A stretch of 64,000 bases of DNA from Spongilla lacustris (Eukaryota > Porifera > Demospongiae > Spongillida > Spongillidae), in assembly GCA_949361645.1 (NCBI GenBank), contig OX442416.1, positions 19,720,530 through 19,784,529 of the forward strand, given 5' to 3'. The position numbers and the translations under genes are program-made. Below are positions 23,524-35,800 of this stretch, in pieces (position 1 is the stretch's first letter; each line of letters opens with the position of its first letter). The notes under the pieces were generated by a model. It had not been told where the DNA came from. It did no database searches and worked only from the letters and a program-made list of their open reading frames with translations.

Positions 23524-23636
23524 CTTCTCTTTGGCCTTCTCCTGGAGCACACCACTAGGAGGGTCTGGAGCACTGACTGCATCCAGGTAAGATATGTCCT
23601 TGTCTGCCAGTATATCATCCCTAAGGGCAGAGAGTT
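23524..23636 (-). CDS. CHMP5: CHMP5 (VPS60)-like C-terminal exon
   Basis: Minus-strand exon of 113 nt after a very long polypyrimidine tract ending CCTCCTCAG, donor GTACAC. It encodes LSALRDDILADKDISYLDAV followed by SAPDPPSGVLQEKAKEK. Animal CHMP5 has the same acidic segment near its C-terminus (ELDALGDELLADEDSSYL, then SAPAIPEGVP), just before the last short exon DGVLVDEFGLP. CHMP5 is an ESCRT-III-associated protein that binds LIP5/VTA1 and regulates VPS4. The expected last exon is not found downstream on the minus strand, where the 26-bp minisatellite lies, and none of the N-terminal helix exons are seen upstream. It is therefore a partial gene, a gene with very long introns, or an orphan duplicated exon. 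Confidence 0.6.
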
Positions 23637-23736
23637 CTGAGGAGGAGGAAGGGGGAGGAGAGGAAGGGGGAGGAGAGGAGATGAAGCAATAGTGGTGATG
23701 AGTACATGTATATACTAGTAGTCACTTATTAATGAA

Positions 23737-24010
23737 ACAAGATATAAAAAAACATTCTCTCTGAGAAAGTTAGTGGCATATAGGATTTGAAGGCAATGGT
23801 GGTGTAAAAAGGAAGGGAACAAGGGATTCAGTGGAGATATACAATAATTATTCCTATATTTAGCACTGTATAGAACGTCATTACAATTACGTTGCTTAAT
23901 TATTGTATATCTCCACTGAATCCCTTGTTCCCTTCCTTTTTACACCACCATTGCCTTCAAATCCTATATACCACTAACTTTCTCAGAGAGAATGTTTTTT
24001 TATATCTTGT
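23737..24010. mobile_element. 274-bp fold-back element, 114-bp arms
   Basis: Left arm 23737-23850 and right arm 23897-24010 are reverse complements with a single visible mismatch (GGCATATAGG versus GGTATATAGG), around a 46-nt loop. Termini are ACAAGATATA/TATATCTTGT. No target duplication is evident. The near identity of the arms means recent insertion or arm-to-arm conversion. Confidence 0.85.
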
Positions 24011-24073
24011 AAACATTAACCTTCAATCGTCTAATTTGGTGCATTAAGGGAAGGGAGGAGTGCCATATTAGGC

Positions 24074-24325
24074 CTATATACCAGGTAACTCATCACCTGT
24101 GTGTAGTTTGGGAGTGATAGCTATGCATGTCTGTTCTTGCCAGATATTGATCCATTGTTTCATGAGCATCAAGGTACATGTGTAGCATGATAAAATTCCA
24201 GCATTGTGTTGCATGTAAGTTGTTGTCATTGTTCTGAGTTCTCGATGTTCATCTTGGGACCTAGTTATTAGAAATGTCAAAGCTCTAAAAGTGCAGTTTC
24301 CATCTCTCACTGTTGTGGCAGACTG
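24074..24325 (-). pseudogene. OTU-type cysteine protease fragment
   Basis: The minus-strand frame reads RDGNCTFRALTFLITRSQDE followed by HRELR. This matches the catalytic start of OTU deubiquitinase domains (DGNCxFRAL, with the nucleophile Cys in DGNC, then a GSQxxHxxLR helix). After about 75 residues a stop follows, and the C-terminal His motif is not seen. Upstream on the same strand another frame holds FYTLFSPVESKAWNQVELQS, so the copy looks frameshifted. OTU fragments of this kind are common in repeat-derived genes of invertebrates; this is probably a transposon or gene remnant. Confidence 0.5.
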
Positions 24326-24991
24326 GTGCGATGCATGTATGTGATTGCAATTCTACCTGGTTCCACGCTTTAGACTCCACAGGACTGAATAGGGTGTAGA
24401 AGTTGATGTCATTAGCTCGCCGGCAGGTATCACAAATTTTCAAACTGACGTATACATATAACATCAGTGCATGAATCATATCTTCCCAGAAAAATCTCGA
24501 GGTAACCTAGCTTATCCAGTGTTTTGTCCCTCCCCAAATGCAAACATAGTTTGATGACCTATTATCAATCGTACTTTGCGTTCAAATACATTTACAGTAT
24601 ACATGTACAGTTTCTAATGGATCTAGCCGCCAGCTCCGACATACTGTATATCACCACGATGCTTACCTTCAGCAGATACATGACAGTTAGCGCTTATAAT
24701 GCGCGATGACGCTCTTCTTCTACTGTTGTTACCCTCCTCCATCGCCATTCTTCTACCGAAACCGAAGAGGCATGCATAATAATAGACACCATGCAGGTTA
24801 AAGTTAAGCTTCGCTTTTCTTCTGAATGATCGCTTTTGGTCTTTGGAATACCCAGTTGGATAGCTACACTATACCATACAGAGTACAACCATCTAGGTTA
24901 TATTGACCACCTCCCACCCTTCTCAGTCCCATTCTGGTACCCCGTAACCCCACCTCCACCCCCATTGTTGTGCTACTATACTATGGGGAAG

Positions 24992-25071
24992 GGGGGAGGG
25001 GGGGGGGGGGACAATATATCCTAGGGTATATTGTCCGGGGGACAATATAACCTAGGGTATATTGTCCGGGG
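24992..25071. repeat. Poly-G tract followed by two stacked palindromes
   Basis: A G-run (about 24998-25010) leads into GGACAATATATCCTAGGGTA TATTGTCC (25009-25036) and a near copy 25037-25071. Each is a palindrome centred on CCTAGG, and the two copies can also pair with each other. Confidence 0.7.
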
Positions 25072-25143
25072 GGACACTTTTACCAGAGGGACATTATATC
25101 CGGTCCTCCGACACCGTTGCAAAGGTTTAGCAGTAGCACAAAC

Positions 25144-25179
25144 CATAGATTATTTAGACATTTGTCTAAATAATCTATG
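25144..25179. repeat. Perfect 17-bp-arm palindrome
   Basis: CATAGATTATTTAGACA and its exact reverse complement around a 2-nt centre. It may be a very short hairpin element. Confidence 0.7.
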
Positions 25180-26087
25180 CACAAACACACCCGCATGTAC
25201 GTATACATTGAAAAAGAAAGTGTTCGTTGATTGACACAAGCCGTTCTCCAAAGAGCACTCCATACACTCTAGAAAGACACATTCATATTTGATCAAATGA
25301 AAAATACCGATCGCGAAGTAGCTTGTGCCAAACAAGAAAAGACCATTTTAACAGCCAAGAAATCGCCGCCAGCTTTCCGGATCCGTCTCTCACGAAAGTA
25401 AAAAAAAAGTTGCTTCAGCACGACAAAGCCATGAAACTCTTACACTTAGCTCTTGCATGGTGTGAAAATTTGCCCCCCCCCCCCAGCCTCCTCCAGATCT
25501 TTCTGACACTGAACTTGTTGCATGCATCTCAGGATATTCCTTCAAAATTTGTGATGTACTTGGCATGGATTCAGTTTCAAATTAAATGGAATGGAAACGA
25601 GAGACGTTTCATAAGGTAAGACACATTTAGGATATTTTATTCTTTAAGTTAGTCACTGCCCATTGGAAAGAATCCCACCCTTATGCAGAACAACATGTAT
25701 GATTGTGGTGTGTATGTCTGCAAGGTGAGCACTTTATGTAAATCTACTTGTAAGCAAATTCATTGTCTGGTTAACAGAATGCATTGTACATGTAAGCAAG
25801 TTGGCTTTAAGCTTTGCGGTAAGTCACTGATCATTGTACATGTATATTGCAATTAATTTACCACTGCTGCGGTGATTCGTTTTACAGACAGACAGCATTC
25901 TAGCTTCACTCCTGCATGGCTAGCAGTACATATGTTAGAATGATAGTTGCATATGCAAAAAAATAAATTGTCATTCAGTTCAAATGTGCCCACACACTGT
26001 TCAAGTTCATCAGTTCACATCAATGCCAAATCATTACAGTCAGTTCTGTACCAAAATGTCACAGACATTTTGCCTGAGGTGAAAGCT
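25180..26087. other. No secure gene
   Basis: Open plus-strand stretches at 25280-25615 (ASFPDPSLTKVKKKLLQHDK and PPPPSLLQIF) flank a poly-C run. They could be coding, but no family is recognised and no splice structure supports it. Confidence 0.3.
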
Positions 26088-26384
26088 ACTACTAATTATG
26101 GACAAGGTACCCATCCATTGTAACAGTAACTGAATGATCTTTAGAAATAATTATCATTACTACTACTAATTATGGACAAGGTACTCATCCATTGTGACAG
26201 TAACTGAATGATCTTTAGAAATAATTATCATTACTACTACTAATTATGGACAAGGTACCCATCCATTGTAACAGTAACTGAATGATCTTTAGAAATAATT
26301 ATCATTACTACTACTAATTATGGACAAGGTACCCATCCATTGTGACAGTAACTGAATTATCTTTAGAAATAATTATCATTACTA
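26088..26384. repeat. 74-bp tandem repeat, 4 copies
   Basis: GACAAGGTAC recurs at 26101, 26175, 26249 and 26323. The copies differ by only a few substitutions. Confidence 0.92.
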
Positions 26385-26756
26385 TTTGCTCTAAAATAGT
26401 ATGTCTGCACTACCACGGCAACCCAGTCGTGCTGATAATTAAGATGGTACATGTTGTGTGTCTGTGTGTGTCCACAGTTCAGTGTTTAAGGTTTTATACA
26501 CAAGATATCGATGTAGCATATCATCACTTGGCATATCATCTTGAAATGATTGGTCATCCTATCATGTATGCATGCATGTGTAGAGTGAAATTGGGAAGAA
26601 TAGACTTATCTCACTACCCTCCCCTCCTAACCACTCTAAACTCAGAGACATGACTCGTCGGGGAGATCTAGAGATGTTTGTCATATGAATGTAAGTTTGC
26701 ATCCTGTAGATAAACTATTGTATACACACACATGTACACACAAAGGTACATCATGC

Positions 26757-26820
26757 TCTCCACACATGCCCCTCCCTCCCAGGTGTACATCCTTCTGTGA
26801 CCTTGGTGAAGACTCCCATT
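26757..26820 (+). pseudogene. Detached copy of a WDR37-like exon start
   Basis: CACATGCCCCTCCCTCCCAG followed by GTGTACATCCTTCTGTGACC TTGGTGAA is nearly identical to the intron end and exon start of the WDR37-like locus at 40896-40965 (minus strand there). Only about 60 bp match, so this is a copied fragment and not an exon of gene B. Confidence 0.6.
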
Positions 26821-26880
26821 GTCATAAACATAAATTGATTACTGCAAAAATGGGAACACATAACAATTTGATACAAGTAG

Positions 26881-29800
26881 TTAATAATAAATTGTCTGAA
26901 ATGCTGTATCCAGATCAATACCAGGAGTGGAAAGGAGATGTTCCACACAAGCAGTATGACCTCCCCTTGCAGCAAGGTGTAATGGAGTATAACCTTGGAA
27001 CTGGAGTGGGTACATGTACAATAGTTCAGTCATATGGTGGGTACAATGTACACATGTAGATGTAGTACATGGTCATCAACATGGCCTTTCATATACAACA
27101 TCATGAGGGTGTATACATTTACATGCATGATACAAACATTGCTGATGGGGTTGAAGGGAGGAGATACCAAGAGACACACTGGTCTTTGTGTGTAGGCTTA
27201 GAAGCAGCTGCTCTATGGTCTTGTTTTTTACATCACCATCCATATACAGGATAGTGTTCAGCACCATACATATCATTATTACTTCATCATTAAATAGACC
27301 AACTCACCCTATCTTTAAAATTCACATCAATACCAGGAGTGGAAAGGAGATGTTCCACACAAGTAGTATGACCTTCCTCTGCAGCAAGATGTAATGGAGT
27401 ATTATGAACCTGGAGTGGGTAGATTAGATCAGTCAACATGGTGGGTTCAATGAACACATGTATATGTACAAAGTAGTACATGGACTGCTACAGTTCCTAT
27501 ATCAGTGCATATACCTTATTTACGATTCAGTGGACCAACTCACCATATCCTTAATGTTCACATCAATACCAGGAGTGGAAAGGAGATGTTCAACACATGT
27601 AGTATGACCTCCCTTTGCAGCAAGGTGTAATGGAGTATAGCCTGCACCCTGGAGTGGGTACAATAGTTCAGTCACATGATGGGTACAATGTACACATGTA
27701 CATGTAGTACATGGTCATCAATACGGCCTTTCATATACAACATCACGAGGGTGTACACATTTACATGCATGCATGATACAAACATTGCTGATGGGGTTGA
27801 AGGGGAGGATATACCAAGGGACACACTGGTCTATGTGTGTAGGCTTAGAGGCAGCTGCTCTATGGTCTTGTTTTTTACATCACCATCCATATACAGGATA
27901 GTGTTCATCACCATACATATCATTATTACTTGATCATTAAATAGACCAGCTCACCCATTCCTGAACGTTCACATCAATACCAGGAGTGGAAAGGAGACGT
28001 TCCGCACAAGTAGTATGACCTTTCTTGGCAGCATAAACTAAAGCAGTATAACCATACTGGAGTGGGTACAATACATGTGTAGTTCAGTCAACATGGTGGG
28101 TACAATATACATTGTACACATGTACATGTACATGTAGTACATGGTCATCAACATGGCCTTTCATATACGACATCACGAGGGTGTACACATTTACATGCAT
28201 GATACAAACATTGCTGATGGGGTTGAAGGGGAGGATATACCAAGGGACACACTGGTCTTTGTGTGTAGGCTTAGAAGCAGCTGTTCTATGGTCTTGTTTT
28301 TTTTTTTTTGTTTTTATATATCACCATACATATCATTATTACTTAATAGATCAATTTACCCTATTCAGAATGTTCACATCAATACCAGGAGTGGAAAGAA
28401 GTTGTTCCACACATGTAGTATGACCTTCAATGACTGCAAGGTGTAATGGAGTATGACAACCCTGGAGTGGGTACAATAGTTCAGTCAACACGGTGGGTAC
28501 AATAGTTCAGTCAACACGGTGGGTACAATGTACACATGTATACTGTACAATGTACATGTGATACATGTACATGGGGGTGTACACATTTACATGCATGATA
28601 CTGAGCAGATACCAAGTCTGTGGGCTTAGAAGCAGCTGCTCTATGGTCTTGTTATTTTTACATCACCATCCCTATACAGGATAGTGTTCAGCACCATACA
28701 TATCATTATTACTTACCGTGGCCCGGTAGGTAGCACGTAGAGCATTGCCGTGAGCAGTACAATCGTTCGAAATTGCGTAGCGCAATTGTACGCCTCGGAA
28801 ATTGCGTAGCGCAATTGTACTAAATTGCGTAGCGCGTAGAACAATTCTACTGACGAAATTGCGTATAGCGTCCGGGCCGAGTGCGTCCGAAAACACAGCT
28901 CACTAACTACGGGATATATTAGTTTCAATTTCCGTCCTTTCCTTTCTGCATCGTGACGAACAAAAGGACGAAAGTGAAAGCAGAAACATGTGCATTCGTT
29001 GAATGTACTTGCGTTTCCTTCCGGTGCATGGATATTTGTATTGTGTTATGCTCGCATGTACATGGCTTAAAAGTATAAATATTAAACGTCTCTTGGGTTA
29101 CGGGCTTTGCATGTATGAAGATCGATGCCTGCAGTTCGATTTCAGGAGGAGCTGAAAACTTCAACTAACCTTCTGGGCTGTCGAGCCATGTGGAGACTCC
29201 TACAGTCCAAATACAGATACATGCACAGTGCGAAGGTTCGGGCATGTGCTGGGTCCTCATAGTGGCACACGTGATGAACCTCAGTTGGCTGCTGGTGTAC
29301 GTTATACTGACAGAGCCCAGAAAGGTCGCGTATATGAGAAAGGTCCATCGTCTCTCATGCAAGTACCTGTATATGTAGGTGAATAAGGTGAAACGTATAT
29401 CCCATAGTTAGTACGCTGTACTCGCCGTCGGACTCTACGCAATTTTGTACAATTGTGCTATGCGCTACGCAATTTAGAACAATTGCACTACGCGCTACGC
29501 ATGCACTGCGCACAATGCTCTACGCGCGACCCACCGTAACTGATTAATTACTTGATCATTACATAGGGGCCAACTCACAGGCCGACACTTAATGTTCACA
29601 TCAATACCAGGAGTGGAAAGGAGATGTTTCACAATAGTAGAATAACCTCCCTTTGCAGCATCGTGTAATGGAGTATAACCATACTGGAGTGGGTACATGT
29701 ACATATACATGTACAATAGTTCAGTCAACATGGTGGGTTCAAAGTACATGCACATGTACATGCAGTACATGCTGCTACAGTTCATAACAAACTCACTCCA

Positions 29801-32800
29801 GTCTCAAATTTCTCAGGACAGACATCAATACCAGGTGTGGAAAGGAGATGTTCCACACAAGTAGTATGACCACCCATGGCAGCAAAGTTTAATGGAGTAT
29901 TATCCCCCTGGAAAGGGTACAATAGGTCAACATGGTGGGGACAAATTTGCACATGTACATATAGTACATATACATGTAGTACATGTTCATCAACATAGCA
30001 GGTTTCGTATATATGTACATACGATATACATATTCAGGTGGTGGGTTTGTCAAATTAGGGGCAAACCAGTGGGCTGGTATAGGTGGTGAGAGTGATGAAT
30101 CATGTATAACTTGTACACTAGTCAGAGCTTTTTACAATGCACATGTAATAAGTACATGTACACTGAAATTTTCATTGGCCAAGTATTGGCTTCCTGCATG
30201 CAAACTGGTATACATGTATAAGGTTTAATTCTATTGAAACTTCATGTAATATGGAACTACAATTCAAACTCTTAGCAGTCATATAATTGAATTGACAACT
30301 TCATATACATGTACATGTTCAATGGACCAACTAACTTTATCCATAATGTTCACATCGATACCAGGAGTGGAAAGGAGATGTTTCACACATGTAGCATGAC
30401 CTCCCTTTGCAGCAAGGTGTAATGGAGTATGACTATTCTGGAGTGGGTACAATAGTTCAGACATCATGGTGGGTACAAAGTAGTCACATGTACATGTAAG
30501 TACATGGTCATCAACCTTCAAACATGAAGCCATTCAGGTGTTAACATGTACATGTACATGTACATGCATGCTGTATGTGTGAATTGAAAGACTAATTAGG
30601 CAACTACATGAAGGTTCTGATGGAAACTATATGCTCACTGCAGAATGGTGGTAAAGAGTTAAGGTCACTTGATAGAGTCCATCTGTCAAGGACAGTGGTG
30701 ACTTCTGCAATTCACAACACGCAAAAGAAAAATCAGCTGGCCTGTGTACAATTATGCCTACATGTACATGTAGCTCACCACACTTGGCCATTAAATGCCC
30801 CCCCCCCCCCCCTCCCCCCAACATGCCATTAGTAAAACTCATGTGGGTGATCATGGGAATTTTATTTTCACATCCAGCCACCACATCTACACAACATGAT
30901 GATATACTTTTATTATGTATAAACCTTGGAGTTACATACATGTTGTGGCAAATTCATTGGCTGTGAGGAAATATGTGTAGCCCCTTCAAATATGAAGCCC
31001 CTAGGGTATACACCAGTGACGGTCTGGCCAGGTGTGCAGGGGGGAGCAATTGCCTCCCCAGTGGACCCCAAAGTGGGGGGAGGGGGGTGCCCCGACTAGT
31101 AATATTGATTAACTGCTGTAGCTGCCCTCACCCGCGTGATGTCAAGGCAAGTGGTTCATTACTTTCATTTGTTCGAATAGCCAAAAAGTTAGATTTACGC
31201 GGTACATAAATACGGCACAAAGGCAGTTTATTATCACCTGCATGGCAGACCAAATGGAACTGATTCGCATTACAGTCAAACCATTCAGTGGATGGCTATG
31301 ATGCCACCTCCATTCAATGCACCTGACTGATCTGAGCATCGATCCCGTTCATCAGATGTGCACCTCATGTAGGTTCTTTCAAGCCTAGAAATCAACCAAT
31401 AGTCGCTAATGATTTAATTAGATTATATACATGTATGACTTGCATTATAATACTGATGCTAAAATAATAATGTCGCATTTTCTACATGAAAAAAAAAGGG
31501 CTGGGGGGGCGTTTGCGTTTTATACTACCCTGTGTAAATCATGTACATTTGTACGAATGTGCAGTTTACTCACAATTGCACGTCTGTAAATCTGAATGTA
31601 AATATCACATCAAGTAGCATTTGAGTGCTCTTTCAAATTAATGTACCGTACTAACTCTATAAATGATATACATGGCATTGAGTGCATATGTCTTTTGTTA
31701 CAAGCCTGAAATATTATATCTGCGCAACTAAAATTAACATCGCAAGAAAACAGGGAAAAATTTGAGGGGCCTGCTGTAGACAGTTAAAAAAAGGGTTGAG
31801 GTTCAAGAGAGTACATGTACTTTGTAAATCAGTGTAGTCATTATTGGATACTCAAAACCTGAATGGTAGAGACTTTCGGTAGCTATTCTGATGCTCAATT
31901 TTAGAAAAAGATGTGTAATTTCTCAATAGTTTCAGGACAATACGTATGAACATTTTTAGTGAAAATTTTACTGAGTGGTGAGACATACATGTATCCACTT
32001 GTAACTTCACAATGGATGGTTTTTCCGACGATATATATTTTTTAATTTGAAACAGAGCAGATGCGAGTACAACATAACTACTTTTGTTTGCATATTCATA
32101 AAATCAGATTAAATTCGTCACAATACCCGGGAGCATTTATCATGATTAGTTTATCCAATAAGTGTAGTACAGTTCCTACATGTATAAGAGCGCATATAAT
32201 TTTTTAATATTCAGTGGACCAACTCACCCTATTCTTAATGTTCACATCAATACCAGGAGTGGACAGGAGATGTTCCACACAAGTAGTATGACCTCCTAAG
32301 GCAGCGTGGTGTAATGGAGTATTACCATCCTGGAGTGGATACGATAATCAGTCAACATGATGGATACAATGTACACTTGCATATACATGTAGAGCAAGTT
32401 CAGCTACAGTTCCTACATGTACATGTAAATGTATAACAGTGCACTTCTATTTAATATTCAGTGGACCAACTCACCTTATCCTTAATGTTCACATCAATAC
32501 CAGGAGTGGACAGGAGATGTTCCACACAAGTAGTATGACCTCCCAAGGCAGCATGGTGTAATGGAGTATTACCATCCTGGAGTGGGTACGATAGTTCTGC
32601 AGTCAATATGATGGATACAATATACATGCATGCACATATACATGTAGGGCATGGTCAGCTACATGTACAGTTCCTACATGCACATGTATAACAGTGCACA
32701 TCTTATTTTAATATTCAGTGGACCAACTCACATTATTCTTAATGTTCACATCAATACCAGGAGTGGAAAGGAGATGTTCCACACAAGTAGTATGACCTCC

Positions 32801-35800
32801 CCTTGCAGCAAGACATATTGGAGTATTACCATCCTGGAGTGGATACAATAGTTCAGTCAACATGGTGGGTACAATTTGCATATGTATACAAGTACATGCA
32901 GTACATGATCAGGTCATCAACATGGCCCCTTGAAGGAAGACACAAAAAACCCTCCCAGCTGCTGTGAACCTGCCTCTTCCCCCTTCCCTTTTGTTAATGA
33001 GCACATTACATTAGTATGTTTCCTATTCACACTTTAGTGGCATCATGCTTGAAAGGTGCAGGTACATGTAGCAACATGTAAAGTCTTTCTAATACATGTA
33101 CATGTACATGTACAAGGGAGATAATATTTCTCAAACTGCAACACTTGAATGGTTCTTTACTATTTTCCGTTAATAACTATATACAGGTTCACTATGCTAG
33201 CTCTGTGCCAATTAATATTCCAATATTATTATAATTTTATTGGGTTCAAACACCACACTGATCTTTCGCCATGAGCCAATTCCATGCACACATCTGTGCA
33301 AACACAGTTAAAATTGAATATGAATACAACAAATGATACATATTTTCCTCTAGGGACCAAACCCTATTCATAAGGCATCTAGTAACTGTTCTTATGTAAA
33401 GTTATAACCCACAAATTGACTTGAAATAAAGCTGGCCTGTGTGCATCAAAACCTAATCTGACTCAAGCTCACCATCCAGCCAATAAATGCCCCCAGCATA
33501 CACTGAATGCCTTCACATGAAGCAGGCTAGGAGGTGAAGACTTCTACATGGCAGCAGGTAATGAGGTGAAGGTCTCCACATGGAGCAGGCTTAGTCTGGG
33601 GACCAGACCATTATATGAGAATATGGCGTCCCATAGAAGGTTTTGTGCCAGAGGAATGTAATTATCCTGCTAGCTGATTAACGTATTTTATTCATTGCAG
33701 CTTATTGTGGGCGTTCTTATCGGGCTAAGAGTGGGGATATTACAATCGCAATGGAGTAGTGCAAAAAAACACATCGATTTCCCTCCGCCTATTGGTAGCG
33801 ATACAAAGGTGTCGTTTCCAGCTGTTATGCTCTGTACTGCGCCGCGCTGCTCTTTTCTAAGCGTTACGCTTAGCTTTTTGCTTGTCTGGTCTAAAGGATA
33901 ATCGAACCTGTCACCGACTCGCCGTCGCCATGATTGAAACGCCCACACTACACATAACAATGACGCTAATTAGCATTCCTGCGGTACTGCCTCATTTTGA
34001 GGCACCTGGCACAAAACCTTCTGTGGGACGGGCCATACTCTCATATATGGTCTGGTCCCCAGACTAGAGCAGGCTAGGAGGTGAAGGTCTCCACATGGAG
34101 CAGGCTAGGAGGTGAAGGTCTCCACATGGAGCAGGCTAGGAGGTGAAGGTCTCCACATGGCAGCAGGTAATGAGGTGAAGGTCTCCACATGGAGCAGGCT
34201 TAGTCTGGGGACCAGACCATTATAGGCGTCCCATAGAAGGTTTTGTGCCAGAGGAATGTAATTATCCTGCTAGCTGATTAACGTATTTTATTCATTGCAG
34301 CTTATTGTGGGCGTTCTTATCGGGCTAAGAGTGGGGATATTACAATCGCAATGGAGTAGTGCAAAAAAACACATCGATTTTCCTCCGCCTATTGGTAGCG
34401 ATACAAAGGTGTCGTTTCCAGCTGTTATGCTCTGTACTGCGCCGCGCTGCTCTTTTCTAAGCGTTACGCTTAGCTTTTTGCTTGTCTGGTCTAAAGGATA
34501 ATCGAACCTGTCGCCGACTCGCCGTCGCCATGATTGAAACGCCCACACTACACATAACAATGACGCTAATTAGCATTCCTGCGGTACTGCCTCATTTTGA
34601 GGCACCTGGCACATAACCTTCTGTGGGACGCCACCAGACCCATATTCTCATATATGGTCTGGTCCCCAGACTAGAGCAGGCTAGGAGGTGAAGGTCTCCA
34701 CATGGAGCAGGCTAGGAGGTGAAGGTCTCCACATGGAGCAGGCTAGGAGGTGAAGGTCTCCACATGGAGCAGGCTAGGAGGTGAAGGTCTCCACATGGAG
34801 CAGGCTAGGAGGTGAAGGTCTCCACATGGAGCAGGCTAGGAGGTTAAGGTCTCCACATGGCAGCAGGCTAGGAGGTGAAGGTCTCCACATGGCAGCAGGC
34901 TAGGAGGTGAAGGTCTCCACATGGCAGCAAGCTAGGAGGGGAAGGTCTCCCCATGGCAGCAGGCTAGGAGGTGAAGGTCTCCACATGGCAGCAGGCTAGG
35001 AGGTGAAGGTCTCCACATGGCAGCAGGCTAGGAGGGGAAGATCTCCACATGGCAGCAGGCTAGGAGGGGAAGGTCTCCACATGGCAGCAGGTGCTGGTCA
35101 ACATCTGGGACCCAGCAGACTAAGGATTAAAATATGGAATGATTTTATTTATAATATCTGAAGTATGTTTATTTTTTTCGTTTTTTTGAGCTTTCGCAAT
35201 AAATAAAAAAATACATAAAACAAAGGGAAAATATTTTTGACCTGGTTTACCTAAATTATCATGAACAACAGAACGTATATTTAAATGTATGTCATCTATT
35301 TGGTATTAACTTATCCCCTTTAACAATAATCAAAAGATAGTAACCGCTAACACCATCATCATCGAAGAGTTTAATAAGTGCTCATCCATAATTATTTTTA
35401 ATTGGTCAATTGGGTTTCACACCCTGCAGTAGTGGTATATAAGGTTTCTATAGCAACTAGCTTTATATGAACCAACAATAAAAACCTTAACGAACAACTA
35501 CACTGTTATACAGCAACATTCAATGGACCGGCAGTGACACACTGGTCTTTGTGTGTAGGCTTACAAGCAGCTGCTCTATGGTCTTGTTGTTTACATCACC
35601 ATCCATATACAGGATAGTGTTCAGCACCATGCATATCATTACTACAGTTGTACATGACCATTAAACAGTCCAACTCACCCTAGCCTTAATGTTCACATCA
35701 ATACCAGGAGTGGAAAGGAGATGTTCCACACACGTAGTATGACCTCCCTTTGCAGCAAGGTGTAATGGAGTATCACCGCCCTGGGTATAATAGCTTAGTC

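Larger units (their letters stand above)
33520..35105 (-). repeat. 31-32-bp minisatellite in a gene B intron
   Basis: The unit is GCAGGCTAGGAGGTGAAGGT CTCCACATGGA, with a GCAGCAGG variant. The array is in three pieces (about 33520-33591, 34067-34200, 34674-35100) because two transposon-like elements sit within it. The same unit occurs in the homologous gene C intron (46675-47155) in the same orientation relative to the gene. Confidence 0.9.
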
